Shown here: piece after piece, positions 28,188 to 37,600 of the stretch
Layout: the number at the start of each line of letters is the position of its first letter
Numbering within the stretch: position 1 is the stretch's first letter
NCBI RefSeq assembly: GCF_024518675.1
Contig: NZ_JANIGL010000002.1
Span: forward strand, 682,001 to 746,000
Origin: Pseudoalteromonas shioyasakiensis
GTDB lineage: Bacteria > Pseudomonadota > Gammaproteobacteria > Enterobacterales > Alteromonadaceae
Direction: 5' to 3'
Length of the DNA: 64,000 nt
Position numbers and translations under genes: made by a program
Notes under the pieces: model-generated
Databases searched by the model: none
Told to the model about the DNA's origin: nothing
The model's input: the letters and a program-made list of their open reading frames with translations, nothing else

Positions 28188-28883
28188 TTGTTAAAAAAGC
28201 TGCTTATTTTAATCTACCTAGTTCCCCTGCTATTTCCCATTTTTGGCGAAGCGAAGAGTAAACATTTACTGTTTAACCGCCCAGCAGATTCATCTCAAGC
28301 AAGGTATGTTATTGATTTAATGTCAATAGCTTATGATAAACTTGGCTACAAAATGCATATTATCGACTTTAATCACCAAAGCGCATTAGCTGCCGCTAAT
28401 AATGGCACTTTAGATGGTCAACTAGGCCGTATCAGTTCAATTTCTGAGCAGTATAAAAACTTACACCTTATAGACTTTCCGCTGTTTGAATTTAATTTAA
28501 TCTTATTAAAAAATTGTCTTCACTGTAGCTTTGAGCAATTAAACAGTATTGCAATACAAGCAGGTTACCCAGCAGCACAAGATTATTTAGATAACAATCC
28601 CTTTATTGGTAATGTAGTACGGGTTAAAAGCGTGACAGCACAGTTGAATTTACTCACGCAAAAAAAAGTCAGCGGTTTAATATTATTAGACTTTATACTA
28701 CACACAAAACACCCCAGTTTTGACATGTCACAATTTCAAACAGAAGTATTTACACCAATCCAAAGCTTTCATTTTTTGCATACCCGGCATAAAGCATTGA
28801 TACCTAAATTAGAAGCTGAATTACGCAGGCTGAACGAAAATGGTACTGTGCAATTTTTAAGAGCTAAATACCAACTTGATTAA
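28188..28883 (+). CDS. Periplasmic solute-binding-like protein (SBP_bac_3 type)
   Basis: 231 residues beginning at a TTG preceded by GGAAA. A signal peptide (about 1-22, ending GEAKS) precedes a type-2 periplasmic binding fold: RYVIDLMSIAYDKLGY near the N-terminus, DGQLGRIS in the first lobe and a final helix PKLEAELRRLNENGTVQFLRAKY. A CLHC pair (about 105-108) could form a disulfide in the periplasm. No transporter genes lie nearby. Such orphan proteins are common in Alteromonadales and of unknown role. Its stop overlaps that of the convergent DUF1289 gene by four bases. Confidence 0.8.
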   Translation: MLKKLLILIYLVPLLFPIFGEAKSKHLLFNRPADSSQARYVIDLMSIAYDKLGYKMHIIDFNHQSALAAANNGTLDGQLGRISSISEQYKNLHLIDFPLFEFNLILLKNCLHCSFEQLNSIAIQAGYPAAQDYLDNNPFIGNVVRVKSVTAQLNLLTQKKVSGLILLDFILHTKHPSFDMSQFQTEVFTPIQSFHFLHTRHKALIPKLEAELRRLNENGTVQFLRAKYQLD

Positions 28884-29131
28884 AAATCAAATCCGCCTTG
28901 CTCTGGGTTTTGGGGTTTATCAGCGGTCGTTCGTTGCTTTTGTAAGTAGCGCTTATAGCGTTGTTGGCAAAGGTTAAGCACCTTCTTTTTTTCCGCGTTT
29001 GTAAATGAATTCCATGCAAAGCGCTCTTCACGGCTGCGATAGCAACCTTTGCAATACCCCCGGTTATTTACTTCGCAAATACTTTTGCAGGGGCTAGGAA
29101 TTTCAAATATTTCAATTTGTTGCATTAACAA
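28880..29131 (-). CDS. DUF1289 family protein
   Basis: 83 residues of the DUF1289 family (YdhL-like). Four cysteines in SPCKSICEVNNRGYCKGC form a likely metal site (CxxxC plus CxxC), followed by the conserved R-x-x-E-E-x-x-x-W helix (REERFAWNSF). Function not established. It stands between the SBP-like gene and the acyltransferase gene; the hairpin at 29177-29204 lies upstream and ends transcription coming from the acyltransferase gene, so it probably has its own promoter. Confidence 0.85.
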   Translation of the reverse strand: MLMQQIEIFEIPSPCKSICEVNNRGYCKGCYRSREERFAWNSFTNAEKKKVLNLCQQRYKRYLQKQRTTADKPQNPEQGGFDF

Positions 29132-29176
29132 TACGCGGTAGATTCAATATACAAAGAGTATAGCCCGTTTTTTAGA

Positions 29177-29204
29177 CAAAAAAAAAGCCGCTATCAATGC
29201 GGCT
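29177..29204 (-). terminator. Intrinsic terminator after acyltransferase gene
   Basis: Read on the minus strand: AGCCGC, loop ATTGATA, GCGGCT, then a run of about nine T. The 6-bp GC-rich stem with a long T-tract is a classic Rho-independent terminator, 20 bases after the stop of the gene at 29224-30357. Confidence 0.9.
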
Positions 29205-29223
29205 TAATTCTCTGAGCTACGTT

Positions 29224-30357
29224 TTAATCACAACTCTCACTGCTGTTTATTTCTGCTTTACGATGAAATGGCTTGGCATACATAGCCATCACAAGAGGTT
29301 TAAGCTCTTGTGGCACATTGGCCATGCGCTGTTCGAACGCTTTAGCATCGGCTTTATCAATAACCGCTTGCTGACAACCACCAGCAATATAATTTCCTGG
29401 ATGCAAAAAGAATGAATCAACTATTTGCTGATCGATTGTTTTCGCTAATTGCTCTGGCGAATCACAGCCTGATTCAATAGGTTGACCAAAGGCTAAATGT
29501 ACATGCCCTTTAGCAGCACTGAAGCCTTCAACAATACTAGCAATATCTTCACCTGCCGATTTTACATACTGCCCATGCTGCTGTTTATGATACAACTCTT
29601 TCGCTTTCGCTATAGCACATGGCTCGTATTGGTAAGAAATAGATACAGGTACAATTTTTAACTCTCTAACATAGTCTGCGAATTCTTTCTTCTGCTTGCG
29701 CCCTTGTAACTGAAGCATTTTCAATAAAGCGGGGTCGGTTTGATCGAAACCATCTTTAGCACGCCCTTCTTTTTGCGCAATCCAGATTGAATTGCCTTCG
29801 GTTAGTGAGTCATAAATGTAAGCAGACAACTGTGAAAGCGCTTTAAGCATTTCTTTCGGTGCTTTTGCCGAACGCTTTACAATAAAACTTTTATTTAATC
29901 GCATTAACTCTGTGATATACGGAATTTGCAGTAAATTATCACCAATGGCAATCCGAACCGTTTTCATATTGTGGCTAAACAAACCCCAATTCACTAATGC
30001 AGGATCAAGTACAATATCGCGATGATTTGAAATAAATAAATATGCCTGCTTAGGGTCAAGCTGATCAAGCCCAGAAAAAGTTACTTCTGAAGTTGTACGT
30101 TTAACTAATAAGCCAAGGTATTTAGCTACGACTTGTTGTACCTGTTCAACTGAGCTTATATCGCCCCATTTTTTTTGTAACTGCCGTCTGACTAAAAAGC
30201 GCGAGAAAAAAGGAATAGCGGAAACAAATCGCGGTAAATTATATTTCGCTAACACATCAATAAATGCATTGTCATTAATTAAGCGCGTAACCGAATCGGC
30301 TACTTCATCGTCATTATAAGGTCTTATATCGGCGTACTTATCCACTAATTCACTCAT
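29224..30357 (-). CDS. PlsC-like 1-acylglycerol-3-phosphate acyltransferase family protein
   Basis: 377 residues, longer than PlsC (~245). The acyltransferase core begins near residue 95 with FISNHRDIVLDPALV; the spacing here is H-x5-D rather than the usual NHxxxxD, with another Asp two residues after the His. Later blocks are FIVKRSAKA and the phosphate-binding-like IWIAQKEGRAKDGFDQTDPALL. The extra 90 N-terminal residues look like a helical domain. Substrate uncertain: a phospholipid or other lipid acyl transfer at the inner membrane. The leader holds a promoter-like sequence and a terminator-like hairpin just upstream of the ATG. Confidence 0.85.
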   Translation of the reverse strand: MSELVDKYADIRPYNDDEVADSVTRLINDNAFIDVLAKYNLPRFVSAIPFFSRFLVRRQLQKKWGDISSVEQVQQVVAKYLGLLVKRTTSEVTFSGLDQLDPKQAYLFISNHRDIVLDPALVNWGLFSHNMKTVRIAIGDNLLQIPYITELMRLNKSFIVKRSAKAPKEMLKALSQLSAYIYDSLTEGNSIWIAQKEGRAKDGFDQTDPALLKMLQLQGRKQKKEFADYVRELKIVPVSISYQYEPCAIAKAKELYHKQQHGQYVKSAGEDIASIVEGFSAAKGHVHLAFGQPIESGCDSPEQLAKTIDQQIVDSFFLHPGNYIAGGCQQAVIDKADAKAFEQRMANVPQELKPLVMAMYAKPFHRKAEINSSESCD

Positions 30358-30374
30358 TACTGCATCTATAAAGT

Positions 30375-30406
30375 TAAAAAAACGGCACGCAAAGTACGTA
30401 CCGTTT
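30375..30406 (-). terminator. Terminator-like hairpin in the leader of the acyltransferase gene
   Basis: On the minus strand: AAACGGTACG, loop TACTTTG, CGTGCCGTTT, then T-run. The 10-bp stem has one G-U pair. It ends only about 18 bases before the acyltransferase ATG, and ~110 bases after the permease stop at 30518. It can be either the terminator of the permease transcript or an attenuator in the acyltransferase leader; see the finding. Confidence 0.8.
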
Positions 30407-30420
30407 ATAATCTATTGCCG

Positions 30421-30449
30421 ATTATAACTCAGGCAAACTAAAATGCGAA
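30421..30449 (-). promoter_or_regulatory. Possible sigma-70 promoter before the leader hairpin
   Basis: Consensus -10 TATAAT (complement of 30421-30426) with TTCGCA as a 4-of-6 -35 (complement of 30444-30449), 17-bp spacer. Transcription would start near 30414, just before the terminator-like hairpin. Confidence 0.45.
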
Positions 30450-30517
30450 CTAAGTCGCACTGACGAGTATTAAACTTGGTTTGTCATATAATAGAAAAAG
30501 CAATTAATAACAGAGCA

Positions 30518-31735
30518 TTATGCAATGCTCTTACCAGTTGCAGTAAACCTTGCCCGAACATCAATGAGCAGCAAACGCAGCATTAACAGTATTAGCACTA
30601 GCCCACAAATCATGCTAAACCAATAAGGAAGTATCTCATGCTCTTCACCTAATAATGGGCTCACCACAAAGCCAAATTCAGCCACTAAGAAATCTGTTAA
30701 GAAGCCAAATGCTATGGCAACACCAATAACTCCTGTTAAGTAGGCCACCACTGCCCGCCTGCCAAGTTCATTCGCTACCACTCCTAAAGTAGCTACATTA
30801 GTGGCAGGTCCAGCTAACATAAATACAAGTACTGCACCTGGCGCAACACCACTTAATAGTAACCCCGCGGCTATTGGTGTAGATGCTGTGGCACATATAT
30901 ACATAGGGATGCTAATTAAAATAACCACAGTCATTGCCAAAATACCGCTCCCCCACTGCGTTAAAAACGACTCTGGTACATAAGTTTGCACTAAGGCCGC
31001 AAAAAATAAGCCGATCACCAGCCAGATCATAGTATCAGACAGTAACTTATTACAACTGAAGGTAATCGCTTGTTGTATTTTTTGCCACTGCGTTGGCTTT
31101 TCCTGCAGCTCACTTTCACAGCAAGATGCTGAAGTTACTGTTTCTGTATTGGTTTTAGCACAACACGTAATTTTAGGCTCTTGCTGCTTGTCATCATCAG
31201 TTGCACAACAACTTGATGTACTTATCTGTTGTGGCTGTTTACTCGCACAACCTGATGTTGACACATGAGACGTTTCACTTTTTGTACAACAACTTGCTGG
31301 CGTATGTTGATCAGCATTTTGTTTTTTTCCACCTTTAACGGCATCGCGCCCAACTAAAACACCCGCAACAATGGCGCTACAAATAGCCGCTATTGGCCTG
31401 ATAATGGCCATAAATGGGCCAAGCAAAACATAAGATACTGAAACTGAATCAACGCCAGTTTCGGGGGTTGATACTAAAAACGCTGTAGTCGCGCTTTTAG
31501 ATGCACCCGCGCGGCGCAGCCCTATCGCAGCAGGAATAACACCACATGAACACAGTGGCATAGGCGCACCTATTAATGCCGCTTTGACTGTCGTCCAAAA
31601 GCCTTCTTTACCTAAGTGTTTATTTAAGAAGTTAGCCGGCAAATAAACGTTCAAAACCCCAGCTATTAATAAACCAAGCATTAACCATGGAGCAGACAGT
31701 AAAAATAATTGCCAAAAATTAGTCAGTAAGTCCAT
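30518..31735 (-). CDS. SO_0444-family Cu/Zn efflux permease
   Basis: 405 residues. Two blocks of membrane helices carry the permease (DUF318) signatures PMPLCSCGVIP (C62, C64) and TPETGVDSVSVSY in the first, and ICATASTPIAAGLL plus AGPATNVATLG in the second. Between them a hydrophilic loop (about 131-218) has four Cys-Cys pairs and one single Cys (149/150, 163, 176/177, 191/192, 205/206) spaced 13-15 residues, a probable metal-binding region. The family was named from Shewanella SO_0444 and exports Cu/Zn. Its start overlaps the end of the merR gene by 17 bases, so both are one operon under the promoter at 32169-32200. Confidence 0.9.
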   Translation of the reverse strand: MDLLTNFWQLFLLSAPWLMLGLLIAGVLNVYLPANFLNKHLGKEGFWTTVKAALIGAPMPLCSCGVIPAAIGLRRAGASKSATTAFLVSTPETGVDSVSVSYVLLGPFMAIIRPIAAICSAIVAGVLVGRDAVKGGKKQNADQHTPASCCTKSETSHVSTSGCASKQPQQISTSSCCATDDDKQQEPKITCCAKTNTETVTSASCCESELQEKPTQWQKIQQAITFSCNKLLSDTMIWLVIGLFFAALVQTYVPESFLTQWGSGILAMTVVILISIPMYICATASTPIAAGLLLSGVAPGAVLVFMLAGPATNVATLGVVANELGRRAVVAYLTGVIGVAIAFGFLTDFLVAEFGFVVSPLLGEEHEILPYWFSMICGLVLILLMLRLLLIDVRARFTATGKSIA

Positions 31736-32132
31736 CTATATCCTCCAACGTTGTTAAAATCGAACAGTTGTCAGCAAGCTCTTCACCGCCACAACATTTA
31801 TCCGCTAATACTGATAATGATTGGTGAAAGCGCATAAGCTCTGCAATGCGCTCAGCGACCAGATCACGCTTTTGAATCGTTAAACTTTTCACCTCTTGGC
31901 ATGAATGCTGGTGCTTATAAAGTTTAATAGTTAGTAACTCTTTAATTTCAGTTAAACTAAAGCCAACACCTTTGGCCCGTAAAATAAACTGCATCTGCTT
32001 AAAATCAGCGTCACTGTAGTCACGATACCCCGCCTGCGTTCGTCGAGAAGGCGTTAACAAAGCATGCTTTTCATAGTACCTTAGGGTATCTGTAGATACA
32101 CCTAGCTGAGCGGCAAATTCACCTATTTTCAT
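31719..32132 (-). CDS. MerR family transcriptional regulator of the efflux permease
   Basis: 137 residues from the ATG at 32132, with GGAGAGG just upstream. An in-frame start at 32204 is rejected because it lies upstream of the probable transcription start. The N-terminal winged helix reads MKIGEFAAQLGVSTDTLRYYEKHALL with the family RYYE motif, then a dimerisation helix. The C-terminus has KCCGGEELADNC, a Cys-rich loop like that of the Zn- or Cu-sensing members (ZntR/CueR), suggesting metal sensing. It very probably controls its own promoter and the overlapping permease gene. Confidence 0.92.
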   Translation of the reverse strand: MKIGEFAAQLGVSTDTLRYYEKHALLTPSRRTQAGYRDYSDADFKQMQFILRAKGVGFSLTEIKELLTIKLYKHQHSCQEVKSLTIQKRDLVAERIAELMRFHQSLSVLADKCCGGEELADNCSILTTLEDIDGLTD

Positions 32133-32168
32133 CATCCTCTCCGATGAGTGTATTTTTAACTGATGCCC

Positions 32169-32200
32169 AGTATAAACCTTAGAGTACACACTAAGGTCAA
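32169..32200 (-). promoter_or_regulatory. MerR-type promoter/operator of merR-permease
   Basis: On the minus strand -35 TTGACC (complement of 32195-32200) and -10 TATACT (complement of 32169-32174) are 20 bases apart, the overlong spacer that MerR proteins correct by twisting DNA. Between them is a perfect dyad ACCTTAG-N8-CTAAGGT (32176-32197), resembling the zntA-type operator. The start codon of merR lies about 37 bases downstream of the -10 element. Confidence 0.9.
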
Positions 32201-32228
32201 GCATTTAAATTTTTATTTAAGGAAGTAT

Positions 32229-33173
32229 ATGAACATTACCCTACTCGACTCAGCCACACTGGCAAAGACTTCATTAGCTCCTTTTGAAAAACTAGGTCAT
32301 TTTAAGCACTACACACACACAAGTGCAGAGCAAGTTGTTTGTCATAGCGAAAATGCGCATGTGTTAATTACAAATAAAGTCATTCTAAATCGAAGTACGC
32401 TGGCGCAACTACCTCAGTTAAAACTTATCTGCGTGGCCGCTACAGGCACAAACAATATCGACCTCGATGCAGCTAAAGAGCAAGGTATTGCTGTCACAAA
32501 TGTAGCCGACTACTCGACGGCGTCGGTGGTACAACATACTTTTGCCTTAATAACCAATTTGCTAGGCAACAGCCACCGCTACATTATTGACAGTCAACAA
32601 GGTATGTGGCAAAAAAGCGCGATGTTTTGCAGGCTAGATTACCCAATTAACGAAATTGCAGGTAAAACATTTGTCATAATTGGCTATGGCTCACTAGGTA
32701 AAGCTGTTGCAGATGTAGCCAAAGCATTTGGTGCAAATGTGGTAATTAGTGAGCGTAAAGGTCATAGCCCTCGAGAAGGCAGAACTGAATTTACACAAGC
32801 AATTAAACAAGCAGACATTATAAGTATTCACTGCCCACTTACCGATGAAAGCCGCGATCTAATTAGTGCCCCAGAGCTTTTGCTGATGAAACCAAATGCA
32901 GTGTTAATAAATACAGCCCGTGGCGGGATTGTTAACGAAACCGAATTAGCTTACGCGCTAAGCCAAAGTCAAATTGCTGGTGCTGGGTTTGATGTATTAA
33001 CAAAAGAACCGGCAGCTGAAGATAACCCCCTGGTGAATTACTCCGGTGATAACTTAATTTTAACTCCCCATATAGCCTGGGCGAGTGCAGAATCGATCAA
33101 CCGTTTAGTTAGCCAAGTAAGTTTAAATATAAAAGCGTTTGCTCAAGGTGAGAGCCGTAACAGGTTGGTTTAA
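32229..33173 (+). CDS. D-2-hydroxyacid dehydrogenase, glycerate dehydrogenase-like
   Basis: 314 residues from the ATG at 32229, which has an AAGGAAG ribosome binding site; an earlier in-frame start is rejected as it reads through the divergent promoter. The NAD-binding domain has VIIGYGSLGKAVADVAKAFGANVV, and the catalytic residues are the Arg in NTARGGIVNETEL, a Glu in the following helix and the His of LTPHIAWAS. The stretch FCRLDYPI before the Rossmann fold recalls HprA glycerate (hydroxypyruvate) reductases, so the substrate may be hydroxypyruvate or glyoxylate. Divergent from merR, with no obvious functional link. Confidence 0.88.
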   Translation: MNITLLDSATLAKTSLAPFEKLGHFKHYTHTSAEQVVCHSENAHVLITNKVILNRSTLAQLPQLKLICVAATGTNNIDLDAAKEQGIAVTNVADYSTASVVQHTFALITNLLGNSHRYIIDSQQGMWQKSAMFCRLDYPINEIAGKTFVIIGYGSLGKAVADVAKAFGANVVISERKGHSPREGRTEFTQAIKQADIISIHCPLTDESRDLISAPELLLMKPNAVLINTARGGIVNETELAYALSQSQIAGAGFDVLTKEPAAEDNPLVNYSGDNLILTPHIAWASAESINRLVSQVSLNIKAFAQGESRNRLV

Positions 33174-33181
33174 TTTGCAAC

Positions 33182-33228
33182 TTTTTGGTTATTAACACTA
33201 AAACCAGAGTGAAATTAATAACCAAAAA
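33182..33228. repeat. Long AT-rich inverted repeat after the dehydrogenase gene
   Basis: Arms TTTTTGGTTATTAA (33182-33195) and TTAATAACCAAAAA (33215-33228), perfect over 14 bp, extended inside by CACT / AGTG with a three-base bulge. The stem is long but AT-rich, with no T-tract after it, so it is not a typical terminator. It lies 9 bases after the dehydrogenase stop. Confidence 0.65.
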
Positions 33229-33338
33229 ACTTCAATAGTTTATAACCAATTGATTATAAATCATTTAAAAAACTGGCCAACTATTTGCTATTACTAAGCT
33301 AATAATTTCACAATTAATTAGAACTTAGGAATAATAAA

Positions 33339-33722
33339 ATGAAAAAATTGATGTTGGTAGCAGCACTTAGCGCCCCTCTACTTACTGGTTGTGTTATTGC
33401 AGTGTCAGATGGTGAAGCCGAAACTCATTGGGCAGGAGATTCATCAACTAGTTGGCAAAAACAACATAAAAACAATCGCGAAATAATTGCTAATTTAGCA
33501 TTAGATAGCAACTATCAAATGGTTTTAAATCGCCTACATACACCCAATTTCACCGAGTTATTGAAAAAAGATGGCAATGTATACCAAGTCCTATTTTACG
33601 CGACTCACAGTATTCATTCAGATGGTAAGATGACCAAGGATGAATGCACCCCTTTAGTGTTTGAAAATGATAAATTAATTGGTGTTGGCGATACTATTTA
33701 TCAATCACTTAGTGGTGAATAA
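33339..33722 (+). CDS. DUF3192 family lipoprotein
   Basis: 127 residues. The signal peptide ends in the lipobox LLTGC (Cys18), so the mature protein is probably a lipoprotein. The remainder resembles DUF3192: NREIIANLALDSNYQMVLNRLHTPNFTELL, VLFYATHSIHSDGKMTKDECTPLVFEN. Function unknown. It is preceded by about 165 bases without a gene, which hold the AT-rich inverted repeat and no convincing promoter. It converges with the REC-GGDEF gene six bases away. Confidence 0.85.
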   Translation: MKKLMLVAALSAPLLTGCVIAVSDGEAETHWAGDSSTSWQKQHKNNREIIANLALDSNYQMVLNRLHTPNFTELLKKDGNVYQVLFYATHSIHSDGKMTKDECTPLVFENDKLIGVGDTIYQSLSGE

Positions 33723-33728
33723 AGTCAA

Positions 33729-34646
33729 TTACCTTGATACAGATACAGTCCGGGCGACGATTTGATCTCGCCCTGAATCTTTAGCTTGATACAAACCTAA
33801 ATCAGCTTCTTCAAGCAGAACTTGCTCAGCATATACTTGACCGGTTTCACTAGTGGCGATACCTAAGCTAATAGTGACATGTTCAGCATTAAGTGACGCT
33901 TTATGAGGGATATTTAACGCGTTGACGGCATCACGCAGCTTATTGGCAAACACCAATGCTTCTTGCTTATCCATACCAGGTAGTACAGCAGCAAACTCTT
34001 CTCCACCATAACGGGCAACAAAATCGCAACCCCGCTGGCAGGCGCCAACTAGGGCATGAGCCACGCGTTTTAAACAGTCATCGCCAGCTCGATGGCCATA
34101 GCAATCGTTGTAACGCTTAAAATGGTCTATATCCATTAAAATAACGGATAATGGAGTCCCACTGCGGCGGCTTCGACGCCACTCTCTAGACAGGTTTTCG
34201 TCAAGGTAGCGTCTATTCGGTATTTCGGTCAAGCCATCAATTGAAGCAAGCATTTCAAGCAAATCATTCTTTTGCTTAATTAGTAGTTGATTGCGAACCC
34301 GAGCTCTTACAATAACAGTGCTAAATGGCTTAGCGATGTAATCCATCGCGCCTAATTCAAACCCTTTGGCTTCGTCATCGTGACTGGTGTTTGCCGAAAT
34401 AAAAATAACTGGGATCGTTTGCGTTACTGGGTTTTCTTTCAGTTGCACTAATACTTCGTAACCATTTATGCCAGGCATAACTATATCAAGGATGATTAAA
34501 TCAACGGTTGTTGTTTTTAAAAACGTGAGTGCTTTTTCACCGTTTTCGACTAAAAAAACGTCATGCTCATCGGCTAGCGTTTTTTCAAGTACCAGTCGAT
34601 TCAATGGATCATCATCGACTATCAGTACTTTTGCTTTTTTCAACAT
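33729..34646 (-). CDS. Response regulator diguanylate cyclase (REC-GGDEF)
   Basis: 305 residues. Receiver domain with phosphoacceptor D54 (IILDIVMPG) and K106 (AKPF); GGDEF domain with GGEEF at 214-218 and an upstream DIDHFKRYND, so the catalytic metal site is intact and c-di-GMP synthesis is likely. RGCD (205-208), five residues before GGEEF, fits the inhibitory I-site RxxD. Its ATG, with ribosome binding site AAGGAA, lies inside the last 35 bases of the hybrid kinase gene, so the two are translationally coupled and probably a cognate pair. Confidence 0.95.
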   Translation of the reverse strand: MLKKAKVLIVDDDPLNRLVLEKTLADEHDVFLVENGEKALTFLKTTTVDLIILDIVMPGINGYEVLVQLKENPVTQTIPVIFISANTSHDDEAKGFELGAMDYIAKPFSTVIVRARVRNQLLIKQKNDLLEMLASIDGLTEIPNRRYLDENLSREWRRSRRSGTPLSVILMDIDHFKRYNDCYGHRAGDDCLKRVAHALVGACQRGCDFVARYGGEEFAAVLPGMDKQEALVFANKLRDAVNALNIPHKASLNAEHVTISLGIATSETGQVYAEQVLLEEADLGLYQAKDSGRDQIVARTVSVSR

Positions 34647-37600
34647 CTGCTGTTCCTTGTATTTGAATAAAAGCCATGACTTGCTCTAATTCAATTATAA
34701 GCTGGTTAAATAGTTGCTGCTCTATATTTTCTGAACTGCGCAAAATAGTTTCAAGTTGCTGTGCAATTAAGGATAGCCTAATAAAACCAAGGTTTCCTGA
34801 CACACCTTTTATACTATGCACTAAGCGTTCCAAATTTTCTGGCCGTTGCTCTTGTTGCAATTGTTTAAGCTGTGTTTCGCATACTTCAGTAAACTTATTT
34901 AGCATACCTAGCAGTAAATCATTATCACCTGCAAACTGAGATAATGCAAAAGTTTGATCAAAGAAAGCCGAACCATCAATTTCAGCTTCGCTTATTGCTT
35001 GCAATAATATATGCGCAACAATTGGCTTGGTCAGGTGCTTATTCATTCCCGCTGCGAACGAACGATCCTCATCTTCTTTTTCACAATGGGCGGTTAAAGC
35101 AAAAATGGGCAGTTGTTGTGAAGTGTATTTCTCCCTCAACATTCGAGCCGCTTGCAGGCCATCAACTTCTGGCATTTGAATATCCATTAATATCAAGTCA
35201 GGCTTTATTTTTTCAACTAAGTTTATGCCTGCTAAAGCATCATTAGCAACTAACACGTTAATGCCTGCTTGAGTTAGCACATTAGTCATAATATCTAAAT
35301 TAAGCTGATTATCATCAACGACTAATACTAACAGGCCATTCAAATCGGTTGCTGGTTGCTGAGTGTCGATAATCTGGTTCTGCTTATTGGTAGCGCTTGT
35401 TTCATTCAATAGCCGCTGCGCCAAAGCAAACGTTTTTAAATAGGTAATATTTAAATCACGGCAGTGCTCAGTCACTGTGACATCGCGATCCTTAATAACA
35501 AAAAGTTTAGTTTGCTGCTTTACTAAAACTTCTTTGTTGGTTTGACTTGCAAGCAGCTGTTCAAGTTCAGCATAATTAACAATTAAATTATAGCCAGCGA
35601 CTTTCTCTATGCACTCACTTAACTGGGTCAAGCTCTTAAATTGCGGGCTTTCTACAGCCATAAGTATCGTGTCGATAAGCTGTGTTTGTTCAGTCGCAGT
35701 GGTTACAACCAGCGTATTTTGCCAGCTGAAATCATTTCTTTTTTCGTAACTAGCTGTATTAAATGTGATATCAAAATAAAACTCACTGCCTATATTTTTA
35801 CCACTGTTAAGCTTTATTTCAGATCCCATTAAGCTTAGTTCATGCTTAACAATGGCTAAGCCTAACCCGACACCTTGGTGTTTACGGGTCAATGATTCAT
35901 CACCTTGAGTGAAAGCGTCAAATAACCGTTTCTGCTGTGCCTTCTCGATACCAACACCAGTATCTTTGATACGAAAAGTAATGGTTTGAAAGGCGTTGTC
36001 ATCAAGCAAAGCTTTTTCAAGCTTAAGTGTCACGCTTCCTCGCTCTGTAAACTTCACTGCATTAGTTAGCAAGTTGCCAATCACCTGCTGTAAACGGATA
36101 TAGTCGCCAACAAGATAGGAAGAAATTGTAGGTTCAACCTCTATATTAAACGCCAATCCCTTTGGTTGGCATAAGCCAAGTAAGAGACTTTCGCAACTAT
36201 CAACCAATTCCACTATATTAAAGTCAACAAGCTCAAGCTGAACTTGATTATTCTCTACACGAGCAAAATCCAGCATTCGATTAAGCATGGTTAATAAATT
36301 TTGCGCTGAATCTTTCGCTTGAGCTGCATGAAGCGTTTGCTGAGGCGACAAGCCTTGCTGCGCTATCATATCTATTAAGCCTGTTACCGCGTTAAGTGGT
36401 GTGCGAATTTCATGGCTTAAGTTAGCGATAAAACGACTTTTTGCTTGTGTTGCCCGCTCAGCATTTTGTTTAGCTTGAGTTAGCGCACTTACATCTTGAA
36501 TGTGGAAAACATAGTAATAGGGCGCTTGTTGCTCATCCCATACTAACGACACACTTAACTGCCACCAGCGACTTGCTTCGTGCTGAGCTAAGGTTAAATG
36601 ATATACCTTCTTTTTTTCTGTTAGTAATAGGCTAAGTAGTGACTCTATTTCTTGCCATTGCGCGATAGAAAAAAACGAACTCAATAACTGCGAGTGATCA
36701 TGCTTATTAATATTGAACAAATGCCGTGCAGCTTTGTTTAACTGCAAAATAGTGTGCTCTAACGATAATAGTACAACTGCGTTTGCAGCATATTCTATTG
36801 CGCTACGAAACTTTGACTCGGATGCTTTTAACGCCGTTAAAGCACCTTGCTGTACAGTAATATCACGACCGACCCCCATAGTACCGAGTAGGTGATTTTG
36901 CTCATTATAAAATGGCGCAATTGTCAGACGGTATATTTTTTCATGCCTTTCTACTCGCAACTCAGTTTTTGTCCGAGTTTTCAATACTTGACGCTCAAGT
37001 TCAGCAATATGGCTGCTATCCTCACTAATATCACATAACTGCAAGCCAACTAATTGACCTTGTTCAACCCCGATATATTGCTCGAATGCGCGATTACAAC
37101 CTAAAAATGAACCATCAATATTTTTAAAATATATTAAATCAGGCACACTGTTTAGCATGGTATTTAACAAAGCTAAATGACGCTCTTTCGCTTCGTAGCT
37201 TCGTGCTAATTCTCGCGTTTTAGCTTTAACTTGGTTATCTAATGCTAGATTAGACTGCTGTAATGAATCTACTAGCTCTTTATTTTTATTGAAAACTTTT
37301 TTTATTTTACTAAACCAAGGCTGCCAATTAACGGGGATCCGATAATCAAAAGAGTCTGAGTATTGCTCATCGTTCTGTTCTAGGTACGCCATTAAGTGAG
37401 TGATAGGTTTGACAAAAATGCGGCGGCTTAACCAAAAAACGCCGCTAAACATCATAATTAAAAATACGCTTAAAAAAATAAATTCAATAAAAGCTTCATA
37501 GCGAATGGGAGATACCAACTGTTGCTGAGGCTCATAAAAACCGGCATACACAGGTTGACGTTCAGGGGATTGAAAAATCACTAAGCTATCATCATCCAAG

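Noticed and set aside
32133..32204. 24-residue longer N-terminus for the MerR protein
   Set aside because: It starts upstream of the probable transcription start and adds non-homologous residues.
34944..35246. 100-codon antisense frame over the hybrid kinase
   Set aside because: Lies opposite the receiver domain; no start signal and no family resemblance.
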